Part shown: one piece after another, positions 27,081 through 39,634 of the stretch
Numbering within the stretch: the first letter of the stretch is position 1
How the letters are laid out: every line of letters begins with the position of its first letter
Assembly: GCA_025363575.1 (NCBI GenBank)
Contig: JANYDM010000073.1
Coordinates: forward strand, 8,270 to 72,269
Source of the DNA: Betaproteobacteria bacterium
Lineage (GTDB): Bacteria > Pseudomonadota > Gammaproteobacteria > Burkholderiales > SG8-41
Direction: 5' to 3'
DNA length: 64,000 nucleotides
Translations under genes and position numbers: made by a program
Notes under the pieces: model-generated
Seen by the model: the letters and a program-made list of their open reading frames with translations, nothing else
Databases searched by the model: none
What the model was told of the DNA's origin: nothing

Positions 27081-28238
27081 ATGTTTGAAATCATGGAAGT
27101 TCCGTCGCAGGAAGCGGTGATCAAAGTGATCGGGGTCGGCGGTTGCGGAGGCAATGCAGTCGACCACATGATCGCCAACGGAGTCAAAGGCGTGGAATTC
27201 ATCTGCGCCAATACCGACATGCAGGCGCTCAAGCGCTCACAGGCACGCACTCAGCTGCAACTGGGCCCTGAAATTACCAAGGGTTTGGGCGCGGGCGCCA
27301 ATCCCGAGGTGGGCCGAAATGCGGCGCTGGAAGACCGCGAGCGCATCATCGACTTGATCGGCGGCGCAGACATGCTATTCCTGACGGCGGGCATGGGCGG
27401 CGGCACCGGCACCGGCGCGGCGCCGGTAGTGGCGGAGATCGCGCGCGAACTGGGCATACTGACGGTCGCGGTGGTGACCAAGCCGTTCGCGTTTGAGGGC
27501 AAGCGCCAGCGCATCGCTCAGGAAGGCCTCGAAGCGTTGTCGCAGCACGTCAATTCGCTGATCGTGATTCCGAATGACAAGCTGATGCAGGTACTCGGCA
27601 ACCAGGTGACGCTCGACGAAGCATTCCGCGCGGCCAACGACGTGCTGCACGGTGCAGTTGCCGGCATTGCAGAAATCATCAGCTGCCCCGGCATGATCAA
27701 CGTCGATTTCGCGGACGTCAAAACGGTAATGTCCGAAACCGGCATGGCGATGATGGGTTCGGCGAAAGCGGCCGGCACCGACCGTGCGCGCATGGCGGCA
27801 GAACAGGCAGTGGCGTGCCCACTACTCGAAGACATCGACATCGCGGACGCACGCGGGGTGCTGGTCAATATCTCGGCGAGCAAATCGTTGTTTCAATTGC
27901 AGGAGATGTACGACGTGATGGACGTAATCAAGGCCTTCGCGGCGGAATCGGCGACTGTCATCGCAGGCACAGTCTACGACGAAGACCTGGGTGATGAATT
28001 GCGCGTAACCATCGTCGCGACCGGGCTTGGCAAAGCGCATGCGCGCATGCAGCCGAAGCCGCTGCAAGTAGTGCAAGCAACCGGAACCGACGGCGCGATG
28101 GCGCACGGCGCGGTGAATTACGACGAACTGGAACAACCGGCCGTAATCCGGAAAAACCGCAGCACGGTGGAAGCTATGCAGCGTTCGGGCGTAGAAATGC
28201 TTGATATCCCTGCGTTCTTGCGCAAGCAGGCGGATTAG
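27081..28238 (+). CDS. ftsZ: Cell division GTPase FtsZ
   Basis: Tubulin-like GTPase forming the Z ring. 385 residues. The nucleotide motif GGGTGTG is at 106-112, with 'GVGGCGGNAVDHM' near the start. The T7 loop 'NVDFADVKTVM' holds the catalytic Asp. The C-terminal peptide LDIPAFLRKQ binds FtsA and ZipA. An ACTGGAGGTAACA ribosome site precedes the ATG. Confidence 0.97.
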   Translation: MFEIMEVPSQEAVIKVIGVGGCGGNAVDHMIANGVKGVEFICANTDMQALKRSQARTQLQLGPEITKGLGAGANPEVGRNAALEDRERIIDLIGGADMLFLTAGMGGGTGTGAAPVVAEIARELGILTVAVVTKPFAFEGKRQRIAQEGLEALSQHVNSLIVIPNDKLMQVLGNQVTLDEAFRAANDVLHGAVAGIAEIISCPGMINVDFADVKTVMSETGMAMMGSAKAAGTDRARMAAEQAVACPLLEDIDIADARGVLVNISASKSLFQLQEMYDVMDVIKAFAAESATVIAGTVYDEDLGDELRVTIVATGLGKAHARMQPKPLQVVQATGTDGAMAHGAVNYDELEQPAVIRKNRSTVEAMQRSGVEMLDIPAFLRKQAD

Positions 28239-28391
28239 GTTTTTCTTTGTTTAACGCAAGGAGGCTGACTTCGTTAATTGATTAATGCGGACGTTGCAAC
28301 TGCCAGGACGGGCGAGGTTGTCGGTACAAATCGTTGTACGCGCATCGATTTCGCTGGGACATCTTGCCATGTAACAAATGGTTGCCGGGCT

Positions 28392-28421
28392 TTGCCGGGG
28401 GAATGGGTGTCGTGATAAAAT
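28392..28421 (+). promoter_or_regulatory. Candidate lpxC promoter
   Basis: TTGCCG (28392-28397), an 18-base spacer, and TAAAAT (28416-28421) lie 38 bases before the lpxC start, in the 220-base gap after ftsZ. This would allow lpxC expression independent of the dcw transcript. Confidence 0.55.
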
Positions 28422-28458
28422 CTGATTTTAAGAAGCATAAGAATCAAAGAGTTAATTC

Positions 28459-29373
28459 GTGATTAAGCAACGCACGCTCAAAAATATCATCCGTGCTACC
28501 GGTGTTGGATTGCATACCGGCGAGAAGGTCTATTTGACGTTGCGTCCCGCAGCGCCCAATACCGGCGTCGTCTTTCGCCGAGTTGATTTGCCCCAGCCAG
28601 TCGACATCAAGGCCGATCCTTATCGCGTCGGCGACACGCGCTTGTCTTCCTGCCTGGAGCGGGACGGCGTGCGGGTCTCCACGGTCGAGCACCTGATGTC
28701 GGCCCTCGCGGGTCTCGGCATCGATAACGCATACGTCGATGTGTCGGCCGGCGAAGTGCCGATCATGGACGGCAGCGCTGGGCCTTTCGTGTTTTTGCTG
28801 CAGTCGGCGGGCATCGAAGAGCAGGCGGTTGCGAAGAAATTCATCCGAATTCTGAAAACTGTCGCCGTCAGCGATGGCGACAAATCGGCGCGCTTCGAGC
28901 CGCACAACGGGTTCAAGATTGAGTTCAGCATCGACTTCGACCATCCGGTGTTTGAAAATTCAGCCAAATCCGTGTGTGTGGATTTTGCGGCCACGTCATA
29001 TGTCAGGGAAGTGAGCCGCGCGCGCACTTTCGGCTTCATGCACGAAGTAGAGTGGATGCGCGGCCAGGGGTTGGCGCTCGGAGGCTCACTCGACAACGCG
29101 ATTGTGCTCGACGAGTATCGTGTGCTGAACAGCGACGGCCTGCGTTACGACGATGAGTTCGTCAAACACAAAGTGCTGGACGCGATCGGCGACCTCTACT
29201 TGCTTGGACATCCGGTGCTCGGGGCATTCATCGCGCATAAGTCCGGCCACGCCTTGAACAATCTTCTGCTGCGCCGTTTGCTTGAGCAGCAGGACGCGTG
29301 GGAATATGTCAGCTTCGACCGTGCCGAAGACGTGCCGGCGTTTGTCGGCTCAGTGCAACCCGCCCTGGCGTAA
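28459..29373 (+). CDS. lpxC: UDP-3-O-acyl-N-acetylglucosamine deacetylase
   Basis: Zn-dependent committed step of lipid A synthesis. 304 residues, GTG start. The zinc His in [10 protein letters not shown] is at about 78; the second site is '[10 protein letters not shown]', and the catalytic His is in '[10 protein letters not shown]'. It closes the dcw cluster, as in most Gram-negative bacteria. The C-terminal region is short and ends 'SVQPALA', so FtsH-dependent regulation as in E. coli cannot be judged. Confidence 0.96.
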   Translation: MIKQRTLKNIIRATGVGLHTGEKVYLTLRPAAPNTGVVFRRVDLPQPVDIKADPYRVGDTRLSSCLERDGVRVSTVEHLMSALAGLGIDNAYVDVSAGEVPIMDGSAGPFVFLLQSAGIEEQAVAKKFIRILKTVAVSDGDKSARFEPHNGFKIEFSIDFDHPVFENSAKSVCVDFAATSYVREVSRARTFGFMHEVEWMRGQGLALGGSLDNAIVLDEYRVLNSDGLRYDDEFVKHKVLDAIGDLYLLGHPVLGAFIAHKSGHALNNLLLRRLLEQQDAWEYVSFDRAEDVPAFVGSVQPALA

Positions 29374-29440
29374 CGGGTGGTAACCCGGCGCGCGGCGGCG
29401 TTCTCACCATCATATCCAAGCCGGCCTACGCGTTAGCGCC

Positions 29441-29626
29441 ATGTTCGTTCTGCGCCTGGTCGGGTTTCTCGTTCTCATCACCATAGGTGCATCGCTCGTT
29501 ACCTATCTATTGACCCGTAACCGGCGTTACGTCACTTTTGCGTGGCAGGTGCTTAAGTACGGCATGTTGATGGCAATCATCGTGCTAACCCTCATGTTGC
29601 TCGAGCGGTTAGTACTCGTCATCTAA
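29441..29626 (+). CDS. Small two-helix membrane protein
   Basis: 61 residues with two hydrophobic helices (about 4-24 'LRLVGFLVLITIGASLVTYLL' and 38-60 'VLKYGMLMAIIVLTLMLLERL') separated by a basic loop RNRRYVTF. It is placed between lpxC and the DUF721 gene, a position where betaproteobacteria often have a similar short gene. No function is known to me. Convergent with the next gene. Confidence 0.65.
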   Translation: MFVLRLVGFLVLITIGASLVTYLLTRNRRYVTFAWQVLKYGMLMAIIVLTLMLLERLVLVI

Positions 29627-29636
29627 GGCGCCCAAG

Positions 29637-30077
29637 TTAGTCTCGACTACGCTGCCGCGAAGCTAGATTAGTTAGCGCTTGCTTCAAAGGCGAGTCGTCG
29701 AGTTGACTCGCAAGTCTGTCTAAATTCTCAATGGTTTCAATGCTTAAGGGCAGAGGTTCGCGCTTCGCCGGCGGCGCTGGGAGCGCCTCCCCGACTTGCA
29801 CTTCAATTCGTATTGAAGTAACCTGCCAGCGCTGTTTCTGGTAAGTAGCTAACAATCTAGCAGCGAGCTGCTTCAATTTGGCGGCAATCGCGGCATTTTC
29901 AGCCAAGAGGGTGAGGGTTCCATCGCGTAGCTGCTTGACGCAGCAGGCTTGTGTCAATTCCAGCGGCGTGGTGTTCAGGAGTATCCGGTGCAGTTCAGCA
30001 TTGCGCTGAGCAGCCTGGGTCAACGAACGCAAGCTGTCTGACGAGGCGAGATAGAAGTTGATCTTGCGCGCGGACAT
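29637..30077 (-). CDS. DUF721 protein, DciA-like helicase loader candidate
   Basis: 146 residues. The region 'TPLELTQACCVKQLRDGTLTLLAENAAIAAKLKQLAARLL' matches the DUF721/DciA fold, which in bacteria without DnaC loads the replicative helicase DnaB. The C-terminal tail is Pro-rich and then helical. It is divergent from the M23 gene with 21 bases between the starts. Family call is good; helicase loading is inferred from the family. Confidence 0.75.
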   Translation of the reverse strand: MSARKINFYLASSDSLRSLTQAAQRNAELHRILLNTTPLELTQACCVKQLRDGTLTLLAENAAIAAKLKQLAARLLATYQKQRWQVTSIRIEVQVGEALPAPPAKREPLPLSIETIENLDRLASQLDDSPLKQALTNLASRQRSRD

Positions 30078-30098
30078 GGCTGAGATTGTGGGGCAACG

Positions 30099-31016
30099 AT
30101 GAATATAATTCTAGTTTCCGGAAAGCTCGCGCGGGCGCGGACCATTACGCTGTCGCTGCCGTCTTTGCTGGCAGGCGGCGCCGTTGGCCTGCTCGGCCTG
30201 CTGATACTTGCTTTTGCGCTGCAATATTTTATCCTGCGCTACGCACCCAGCCTCAACAGTACGCTGCTCAACAACCTTATACTGAGCGCGCAGCACGAGC
30301 AGAACGAAAAAACCCAGAACTATTTGCGCGAAAACCTCAACGCGCTCGCTTCCAAGCTCGGCCAGATGCAGGCCCAGTTGCTGCGCCTCGATACCCTCGG
30401 CGAGCGGCTCGCCAAGACCGCCGGCTTCAAGCCGCAGGAATTCATGTTCGACCAGCCGCCGGGCCGCGGCGGCGCGGTGTCCTCGTTGCCGACCTACGAT
30501 TTGTCGCTCGGCGACATCACCCGCCAGGTTGACGTATTGACGAAGCAGATGGATGACCGCACCGAGAAGCTCGGCATTCTCGATTCGCTGATGATCGTCG
30601 ACAGCGCGAAGAAAAAACTGCTGCCGTCGGTGCTTCCAATCGAAGGCGGCTGGTACTCGTCGAACTTCGGCTGGCGCATCGACCCGTTCAACGGAGTGCG
30701 TGCGTTTCACGAAGGCATGGACTTCATGGCCGAGACCGGCACCGAGGCGCACGCGGCGGCCGGCGGCGTGGTCGCCTACTCGGATTTCCACCCTCAATAT
30801 GGTAACATGATAGAAGTTGATCACGGCAATGGTTTGATCACGCGTTACGCGCATTTGTCGAAACGTCTGGTCAAAGCGGGGGACGTGGTGTTGAGCGGCA
30901 GCAACATTGGCAAGGTCGGCAGCACCGGACGCGCCACCGGGCCGCATCTGCACTTTGAAGTACGCCAGAACGGCGCGCCGCTCAATCCCGTGCGTTTTCT
31001 CCGCTTGCCCAGTTAA
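30099..31016 (+). CDS. M23 family (LytM) murein endopeptidase
   Basis: 305 residues: short N-terminal tail, one membrane helix (about 18-45), a coiled-coil segment (about 65-170, 'LLRLDTLGERLAKTAG'), then a LytM domain. Zinc ligands H204 and D208 (HEGMD) and H283/H285 (HLHFE) are intact, so it should be an active metallopeptidase rather than an EnvC-type activator. It likely trims peptidoglycan cross-links in the periplasm. A strong terminator follows. Confidence 0.88.
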   Translation: MNIILVSGKLARARTITLSLPSLLAGGAVGLLGLLILAFALQYFILRYAPSLNSTLLNNLILSAQHEQNEKTQNYLRENLNALASKLGQMQAQLLRLDTLGERLAKTAGFKPQEFMFDQPPGRGGAVSSLPTYDLSLGDITRQVDVLTKQMDDRTEKLGILDSLMIVDSAKKKLLPSVLPIEGGWYSSNFGWRIDPFNGVRAFHEGMDFMAETGTEAHAAAGGVVAYSDFHPQYGNMIEVDHGNGLITRYAHLSKRLVKAGDVVLSGSNIGKVGSTGRATGPHLHFEVRQNGAPLNPVRFLRLPS

Positions 31017-31040
31017 CGCCATCTAATTTTGCAGTTCAGA

Positions 31041-31070
31041 GGGGGTGGGGTGTTTCCCCACCCCTTTTTA
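31041..31070 (+). terminator. Strong Rho-independent terminator
   Basis: GGGGTGGGG (31042-31050), loop TGTTT, and CCCCACCCC (31056-31064) form a nine-base-pair perfect stem followed by TTTTT. It ends the M23 transcript 20 bases before secA. Confidence 0.93.
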
Positions 31071-31090
31071 TTTAGGTTGCAACGGTATTC

Positions 31091-33814
<2,724 letters not shown>

Positions 33815-33839
33815 CACGCGCGCGCGGCGACGCGCCCAG

Positions 33840-33870
33840 CTGACGCGGCGGCAGCGTCCCAAGATATAAT
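33840..33870 (+). promoter_or_regulatory. Candidate argJ promoter
   Basis: A consensus TATAAT (33865-33870) lies 29 bases before the argJ ATG, with CTGACG at 33840-33845 as a weak -35 (19-base spacing). Confidence 0.5.
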
Positions 33871-33899
33871 CGCGAACTTCCGCCGCTGGTTCCGCCGCC

Positions 33900-35138
33900 A
33901 TGCCTGTAAATCTCTCCGCTCCCGCTCCCGCATCGCTGTTGCCAGTCCCAGGCGTGGCGCTCGGCGTGACGGAAGCGAACATACGCAAGCCCGGGCGCAA
34001 GGATCTGCTCGTCATCAAGCTGGTTGACGGAGCCAACGTGGCCGGCGTATTCACGCAGAACCGTTTTTGCGCCGCGCCGGTGGTGGTGACGCGCAAGCAT
34101 TTGGCAATGCCAGACTCCACGGGGTCCATCCGGGCGCTGGTCGTAAATACCGGCAATGCGAATGCCGGCACCGGCGAGGAGGGTCTTAAGCATACGCGAC
34201 AGACCTGCGAGGATCTTGGGCGCCTACTGAGCTGCGCGGCGGACAGAATCTTGCCGTTTTCTACGGGCGTGATCATGGAGCCACTGCCGGTGGAGCGCAT
34301 CGCAGGTGGCCTGCCGGCCTGCATCGCCGACCTGCGCGAAGACAACTGGTTCGCCGCCGCGCAAGCCATCATGACCACGGACACGCTGCCCAAAGCAGCA
34401 TCGCGTCGCGCGCAGGTAGGCAAGGCGGCGATTACGCTTACCGGCATCGCCAAGGGCGCCGGCATGATTCATCCGAACATGGCGACCATGCTGGGTTTTA
34501 TCGCGACGGACGCCCGGGTGAGCCCGCCGCTCGTCAAAGCGGCGGTCGCACATGCGGCAAAACTTTCTTTCAATTGCATCACTGTCGACGGCGACACTTC
34601 CACCAACGACTCGTTTATGCTGATCGCGACGGGCAAGGCGGCGATGGATGAAATCGCCGACGAGCGCAGCGCCGAGTTCGCCGCGTTTCGCGACGCAGTG
34701 ACCGATATTGCGGCACAGCTTGCGCAGGCCATAGTGCGCGATGGCGAAGGCGCCACCAAATTCATCACGGTTCGGGTCGAAGGAGGGCGCTCCGAAGACG
34801 AATGCCGCAAAGCCGGCTTCGCGGTCGCGCATTCGCCGCTCGTCAAGACCGCGTTCTTCGCGTCGGACCCGAATCTCGGCCGCATTCTCGCCGCAGTCGG
34901 CTACGCGGGCATCGACGATCTCGAGGTCGGGAAGCTCGATCTCTATCTCGATGACGTACTCGTCGCGCGGCACGGCGGACGCAACCCCGCTTACCAGGAG
35001 GCGGACGGCCAGCGCGTCATGAAGCAGAGCGAAATCACCGTGCGCATCGTGCTCAACCGCGGCGACGCGGCCGCGACCCTGTGGACCTGCGATCTATCGC
35101 ACGATTATGTGAGCATCAACGCGGACTACCGCTCATGA
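33900..35138 (+). CDS. argJ: Bifunctional glutamate N-acetyltransferase / ornithine acetyltransferase
   Basis: Moves the acetyl group from N-acetylornithine to glutamate, closing the arginine cycle. 412 residues. The self-cleavage site is in [11 protein letters not shown]: the new N-terminal nucleophile is Thr at about 196, giving alpha and beta chains. '[11 protein letters not shown]' and '[10 protein letters not shown]' are family motifs. It overlaps the next gene by ATGA. Confidence 0.94.
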   Translation: MPVNLSAPAPASLLPVPGVALGVTEANIRKPGRKDLLVIKLVDGANVAGVFTQNRFCAAPVVVTRKHLAMPDSTGSIRALVVNTGNANAGTGEEGLKHTRQTCEDLGRLLSCAADRILPFSTGVIMEPLPVERIAGGLPACIADLREDNWFAAAQAIMTTDTLPKAASRRAQVGKAAITLTGIAKGAGMIHPNMATMLGFIATDARVSPPLVKAAVAHAAKLSFNCITVDGDTSTNDSFMLIATGKAAMDEIADERSAEFAAFRDAVTDIAAQLAQAIVRDGEGATKFITVRVEGGRSEDECRKAGFAVAHSPLVKTAFFASDPNLGRILAAVGYAGIDDLEVGKLDLYLDDVLVARHGGRNPAYQEADGQRVMKQSEITVRIVLNRGDAAATLWTCDLSHDYVSINADYRS

Positions 35139-36010
35139 GCGACTTCGAGCGCCTCATAGCGCGCGTCGACGCGCTGCTCGCGCGGGTGGAAAAACTCATG
35201 CCGGCGCCCTTGCCAGGAATCAACTGGAAGTCGAGCGCATTCCGATGGCGCAAGCGCAATGGCCACGGTGCGATCGAGGCGATAAGGCACGTGCACCGCA
35301 TTGCGCTCGCGGATTTGTGTGGCATCGACCGCCAGAAAAAGCTGGTCGATCAGAACACGCGCCAGTTTGTCGAAGGTTATCCCGCGAACAATGTGCTGCT
35401 AACGGGCGCACGCGGTACCGGCAAATCGTCGTTAATCAAGGCGCTGCTCAACAAATACGCAACGCGGGGCTTGCGCGTCATCGAAGTGGAAAAGCAGGAT
35501 CTCGTCGATTTGCCCGAGATCGTCGACCTGATCGCCGACCGGCCGGAACGCTTTGTATTGTATTGCGACGATTTGTCGTTCGAAGCCGATGAGCCCGGCT
35601 ACAAGGCATTGAAAGTCGTGCTTGACGGCTCGGTTGCCGCGGCCTCCGAGAACTGCCTGATTTACGCGACATCGAACCGGCGCCACCTGATGCCGGAATT
35701 CATGTCGGAAAATCTGGAATCGAAGCGCGTCGACGATGAGATACACCCGGGCGAAACGGTCGAAGAGAAAATCTCGCTGTCGGAACGTTTCGGCGTATGG
35801 GTATCGTTTTATCCGTTCGACCAGGATGAGTACCTTGAAATCGTCGCGCAGTGGCTCGCGCACTTCAAGGTTGTGAGCGCGACCTCCGAAGCCGTGCGCC
35901 AGGAGGCGCTGCAGTGGGCATTGCAGCGCGGTTCGCGCAGCGGCAGAGTGGCGTGGCAGTTCGCACGCGACTGGGCCGGCCGCGCGCGCATAGCGCGCAG
36001 CAAATCCTGA
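35135..36010 (+). CDS. DUF815 P-loop ATPase
   Basis: 291 residues. AAA+-type core with Walker [16 protein letters not shown] (about 90-104), Walker B '[11 protein letters not shown]', a sensor-like '[12 protein letters not shown]', and the family element '[23 protein letters not shown]'. The function of DUF815 ATPases is not established. Betaproteobacteria commonly place it between argJ and the Nudix gene. The ATG overlaps the argJ stop. Confidence 0.88.
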   Translation: MSDFERLIARVDALLARVEKLMPAPLPGINWKSSAFRWRKRNGHGAIEAIRHVHRIALADLCGIDRQKKLVDQNTRQFVEGYPANNVLLTGARGTGKSSLIKALLNKYATRGLRVIEVEKQDLVDLPEIVDLIADRPERFVLYCDDLSFEADEPGYKALKVVLDGSVAAASENCLIYATSNRRHLMPEFMSENLESKRVDDEIHPGETVEEKISLSERFGVWVSFYPFDQDEYLEIVAQWLAHFKVVSATSEAVRQEALQWALQRGSRSGRVAWQFARDWAGRARIARSKS

Positions 36011-36026
36011 CCTGAATCTTCGCGCG

Positions 36027-36992
36027 ATGTCGATTGTAACGGCGCGTGCGCGCATCGAGGTCGTTGCTGCGGTTATTCTCGACCGGCGCGGAGAATTCCT
36101 TCTCGCATGCCGGCCTGACGGTAAACCTTACGCCGGCTATTGGGAGTTTCCCGGCGGCAAGGTCGATCCCGGAGAAGACGCGCCGACCGCGTTGAAGCGC
36201 GAGTTGCACGAGGAGCTCGGCATCGACGTGACGCGCGCCTATCCCTGGCTGACGCGCGATTTCGATTATCCGCACGCCGACGTGCGCCTGCGGTTTTTCC
36301 GGGTCGTCGAATGGACGGGCGACGCGCACGGCAGGGAGCAGCAGCGATTGGCGTGGCAGACGATAAAAAATCTCACGGTTGCGCCGATATTGCCGGCCAA
36401 CGGCCCCATCCTGCGCGGGCTTGATTTACCCGGTGTCTATGGAATCACCTGCGCTGCCATCCTCGGCCCGGAAGTATTCTTGCAACGGCTGGAACAATCG
36501 CTGCGACAGGGACTGCGCATGGTCCAGGTGCGGGAAAAGCAGATGCCGGATGCCGAACTGGTCGCGTTCGCGTCGGCGGTCGCCGCGCTGGCGCATGCAC
36601 ATGACGGGAAAGTCGTCGTCAACGGCGCCGCTGAAGTTGCAGTGCGCGCGGGCGCGGACGGCGTTCACTTGACAGCGACCGCATTGATGGCGGCAGCAGG
36701 CCGTCCCGATGTCGCATGGTGCGGGGCCTCGTGTCATGACGAAATCGAATTGGCGCGCGCACGCGAACTCGGCGTTGATTTCGTCGTGCTCGGCCCCATC
36801 GCCGGGACCGCGAGCCATGCGCAAGCAAAAACCCTGGGCTGGCACGAATTTACGCGCCTGATCCGCAATTATCCGCTGCCCGTCTATGCGTTAGGCGGCT
36901 TGGGTGTCGAGCATTTGGAATGCGCCTGGCAATGCGGCGCGCACGGCGTCGGCATGCTGCGCGGCGCGTGGACCGGCGAGCACTACCGTTAA
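36027..36992 (+). CDS. Fusion of Nudix hydrolase (MutT-like) and ThiE/TenI-like domain
   Basis: 321 residues. The N-terminal half is an 8-oxo-dGTP diphosphatase-like Nudix domain with the Nudix box spanning 43-65 (GGKVDPGED...RELHEELG). The C-terminal half (about 140-320) is a TIM barrel of the thiamin-phosphate synthase family ('MVQVREKQMPDAELVAFA', 'GADGVHLTATAL', 'DFVVLGPIAGTASHAQA', 'ALGGLGVEHLECAWQCGAHGV'). This architecture is known in proteobacteria. The thiamin half looks TenI-like and may not be a true ThiE. It is convergent with yacG, one base between stops. Confidence 0.88.
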   Translation: MSIVTARARIEVVAAVILDRRGEFLLACRPDGKPYAGYWEFPGGKVDPGEDAPTALKRELHEELGIDVTRAYPWLTRDFDYPHADVRLRFFRVVEWTGDAHGREQQRLAWQTIKNLTVAPILPANGPILRGLDLPGVYGITCAAILGPEVFLQRLEQSLRQGLRMVQVREKQMPDAELVAFASAVAALAHAHDGKVVVNGAAEVAVRAGADGVHLTATALMAAAGRPDVAWCGASCHDEIELARARELGVDFVVLGPIAGTASHAQAKTLGWHEFTRLIRNYPLPVYALGGLGVEHLECAWQCGAHGVGMLRGAWTGEHYR

Positions 36993-36993
36993 C

Positions 36994-37200
36994 TTATTGA
37001 GGCGCTTCGCCGGGCTCCGGCCCGGACTCGACGTCGTCTTTATTCTCCACGACCGGAATGCGATAGCTCTCCGTTGCCCACGCACCTAGATCAATCACGC
37101 GGCAGCGTTCGGAGCAGAACGGGCGATAGCGGCTGGCGGGGTCCCATGCAACGGGCTTTCCACACTGCGGACAATTGACCGTGCGGGCATTCTTGGGCAC
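36994..37200 (-). CDS. yacG: DNA gyrase inhibitor YacG
   Basis: 68-residue zinc-ribbon protein with C10-x2-C13 and C29-x3-C33 ligands ([10 protein letters not shown] and [16 protein letters not shown]). E. coli YacG binds GyrB and inhibits gyrase. The acidic C-terminal tail is disordered-looking. It is last in the pilC-pilD-coaE-zapD-yacG block, 11 bases after zapD. Confidence 0.93.
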   Translation of the reverse strand: MPKNARTVNCPQCGKPVAWDPASRYRPFCSERCRVIDLGAWATESYRIPVVENKDDVESGPEPGEAPQ

Positions 37201-37211
37201 GCGACCGCCGG

Positions 37212-37967
37212 TTACAGATTACAGAACGTCAATTCGAAATCGACGTCCGATTCGTAGACCTTGGGGCGCTGTCCGACTTCCTGGGTGGTGAAGCGGATGT
37301 TGAGCGCATACTTGTTCGCGCTAATTTCCGGCACGCAGTGATAGTCGAGCTTCAGCCGGATCCGCAGCATCTGCGCGATGCGGCCGGCCATCATTTGCTG
37401 GTAAACCCCCTGCACCGCGGTCTGGTTCGAACATTTGCCGCTTTCGCGCAGCAGGCGCAGCACAATAGCGATGCCGTCGCGGATCGGCAGGAAAGGCGCC
37501 AGCCAGCCCTCGAGGTCGTGGCGATGCTGCTCGGCGCTGAGGTGCAGCCAGTAATGATAGGACGGCACGTCGAATTCGCAAACACCGCCCGGAATGTTCG
37601 TGCGCTGCTTGATGCTCATCAGCCATTCGTTCTCGCGCAGCTCCTGGCCGACTTTGCCCGACATCTGAAAAAGGCGCGACGACGTGCGGTCGATTTCCCA
37701 GAGGATGTTATCGAGCGCTTCCTGAGAAATGTCGGGATTGTCGCGCAACACCTCGAGCGACTGCTTCTGGCGCTCGAGTTCCTGCAGGAGATCCGATTTC
37801 AGGTCGGCGCGCGCGGCGACTTCGAGTATCTCGAACATGCAAAGGAGCGCGACGTGGTGCTCCTGCGGATCGGCCTTGGCGATGAAATACAGTACGCGCT
37901 CGTACAGGTCTTCCAGCCGCAGCAGTGTACGTATCCGCTCGCTCAGTGGGTATTCGTAGCTGATCAC
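37212..37967 (-). CDS. zapD: Cell division protein ZapD
   Basis: 251 residues, GTG start. ZapD (DUF1342, formerly YacF) cross-links FtsZ filaments through the FtsZ C-terminus. The N-terminal helical part '[22 protein letters not shown]' and the beta-rich C-terminal part ('[17 protein letters not shown]', '[10 protein letters not shown]') are typical. It adds a second FtsZ partner to this window beside FtsA. The 109-base AT-rich gap upstream of it may hold its own promoter. Confidence 0.92.
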   Translation of the reverse strand: MISYEYPLSERIRTLLRLEDLYERVLYFIAKADPQEHHVALLCMFEILEVAARADLKSDLLQELERQKQSLEVLRDNPDISQEALDNILWEIDRTSSRLFQMSGKVGQELRENEWLMSIKQRTNIPGGVCEFDVPSYHYWLHLSAEQHRHDLEGWLAPFLPIRDGIAIVLRLLRESGKCSNQTAVQGVYQQMMAGRIAQMLRIRLKLDYHCVPEISANKYALNIRFTTQEVGQRPKVYESDVDFELTFCNL

Positions 37968-38076
37968 GGCGCGTGGGCAGTCGCAATCGTTAATGGAGTG
38001 CGGCCAATTGTTCTACATAATCTGTAAAAAATAAAGACTTTATTGGGGCATTTGATCTTAATTTGGATAAATTTGC

Positions 38077-38715
38077 TCACGTTACGGGCGCATTTTTCGC
38101 GAGATCGAGGTATTTCCGGTGCAGTCCCTCCACGGCCGCGCGCAGGGCAGGCAGGTCGCCATCGTTGTGCACGATATCGTCGGCCCGGCGCAGTCGCTCG
38201 ACGCGGTTGACCTGGGTGGCCATGATGGCGCGGACCGCCGCGGGCGCCAGCCTGCTACGGCGCGTCACGCGCTCAATCTGTGCTTCTTCAGAGCAATCGA
38301 CCACGAGCACTCTACGCGCGAGGTCGCCATAGGAGCCGGTCTCGATCAGCAGGGGCACGACGATGACGACGTACGGCGCCGCGGCGGCCTTGCCGGCGCC
38401 ATTCACTGCAATGCCTACAAGGCGCGCGACTTCCGTGCGTATCATCGGATGCAGCAGGGCCTCGAGTTTTTGCTTTGCTTGCGCGTTGGAAAAGACGTAC
38501 TCGCGCATGCGTGCGCGGTCGAGCGCGCCGTCCGCCCCAAGGTAACCGGCGCCGAACTGTTCGCCGATCGCGCGTGCGCCTGGTTGTCCTGCCGCAGTGA
38601 GTCCGTGCGCAATCTCGTCGGTGTCGACGACGGCTGCGCCGAATTCCGCGAACGTGTTGGCGACACTGGTCTTGCCGCTGCCGATGCCGCCCGTGAGCGC
38701 GATGACGAGCGCCAT
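38077..38715 (-). CDS. coaE: Dephospho-CoA kinase
   Basis: Final step of coenzyme A synthesis. 212 residues. It starts VIALTGGIGSGKTSVANTF (P-loop at about 9-16), then 'VVDTDEIAHGLTA', 'HPMIRTEVARL', and the lid 'QIERVTRRSRL'. ATG 38715 is chosen: upstream extension would add 19 residues that belong to pilD in another frame. It starts four bases after pilD ends. Confidence 0.94.
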   Translation of the reverse strand: MALVIALTGGIGSGKTSVANTFAEFGAAVVDTDEIAHGLTAAGQPGARAIGEQFGAGYLGADGALDRARMREYVFSNAQAKQKLEALLHPMIRTEVARLVGIAVNGAGKAAAAPYVVIVVPLLIETGSYGDLARRVLVVDCSEEAQIERVTRRSRLAPAAVRAIMATQVNRVERLRRADDIVHNDGDLPALRAAVEGLHRKYLDLAKNAPVT

Positions 38716-38719
38716 AGGG

Positions 38720-39580
38720 TTACAAATTCTTGAGATAGTAGTCGAGCAGCGGCTCGCCCCAGAACAGCGCAATCAGGCCGGCCAGCACGAGATACGGCCC
38801 GAACGGGATGGGCACATTGCGCCCGTGGCGCGCGAAGACAATAAGCGATATTCCCACCACCGCGCCCACCAGCGACGACAGCAGGATGACGACCGGCACC
38901 ATTTTCCAGCCGAGCCATGCGCCGATCGCCGCCAGCAGCTTGAAATCGCCGTAGCCCATGCCGTCTTTGCCGGTGGCGAGCTTATAGCCCCAGAATACGA
39001 GCCACAACGCGAGGTAGCCGGCGGCCGCGCCGATCACCGCGGACTGCAGATCGGCAAAAACGCCGCCCACGTTCACGAGCAGGCCGGCCCACACCAGCGG
39101 CAGCGTAATATCGTCCGGCAGGTAAAAAGTGTCGAGGTCGATGAATGCCAGCGCAATCATCGCCCACACGAAGCCCAGCGCGGCCAGCGTCTGCCAGCTG
39201 AATCCATAGCGCCAGGCAATAAATCCCGACAGCGCCGCGGTCAACGCTTCGACCAGCGGATAGCGCGGCGTAATCGACACGCCGCACGCCGAGCATTTGC
39301 CGCGCAGCGCGAGATAGCTCACGAGCGGAATGTTTTCCAGGGCGGCGATCCGATGACCGCAGGCGGGGCACGCCGAGCGCGGCAGCACCAGGTTGTAGGC
39401 CGGCGCGGCTGCAATTTCCTGTTCGTTCAACTCGGCAAGCTCGTCGCGCCACTGGCGTTCGAGCATTTTCGGCAGGCGATGGATGACGACGTTGAGGAAG
39501 CTGCCGACAGCGAGTGACAGTACGACTACTGAGGTTACGAAAAACGCAGGAAACGCCTGGAAGGACTGAAGTAGCGACAT
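38720..39580 (-). CDS. pilD: Prepilin peptidase / N-methyltransferase
   Basis: Membrane aspartyl protease that cleaves and N-methylates type IV prepilins and type II secretion pseudopilins. 286 residues, about eight helices. The cytoplasmic zinc tetrad is in 'CPACGHRIAALENIP' and 'RGKCSACG'. The catalytic Asp residues are in 'DLDTFYLPDDITLP' and 'GMGYGDFKLLAAIGAW'. It lies between pilC and coaE. Confidence 0.94.
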   Translation of the reverse strand: MSLLQSFQAFPAFFVTSVVVLSLAVGSFLNVVIHRLPKMLERQWRDELAELNEQEIAAAPAYNLVLPRSACPACGHRIAALENIPLVSYLALRGKCSACGVSITPRYPLVEALTAALSGFIAWRYGFSWQTLAALGFVWAMIALAFIDLDTFYLPDDITLPLVWAGLLVNVGGVFADLQSAVIGAAAGYLALWLVFWGYKLATGKDGMGYGDFKLLAAIGAWLGWKMVPVVILLSSLVGAVVGISLIVFARHGRNVPIPFGPYLVLAGLIALFWGEPLLDYYLKNL

Positions 39581-39634
39581 CAGGACTGAGGATTGTGGAT
39601 CGAGGATTGCGGAAAATCCCTCAATCCCGCTTTC
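39581..39634. repeat. GAGGATTGA-type intergenic inverted repeat, copy 1
   Basis: GACTGAGGATTG and GAGGATTGCGG on one side face CCCTCAATCCCG on the other, filling the 54 bases between pilD and pilC. Related arrays occur at 42266-42338 and 61476-61556. Confidence 0.5.
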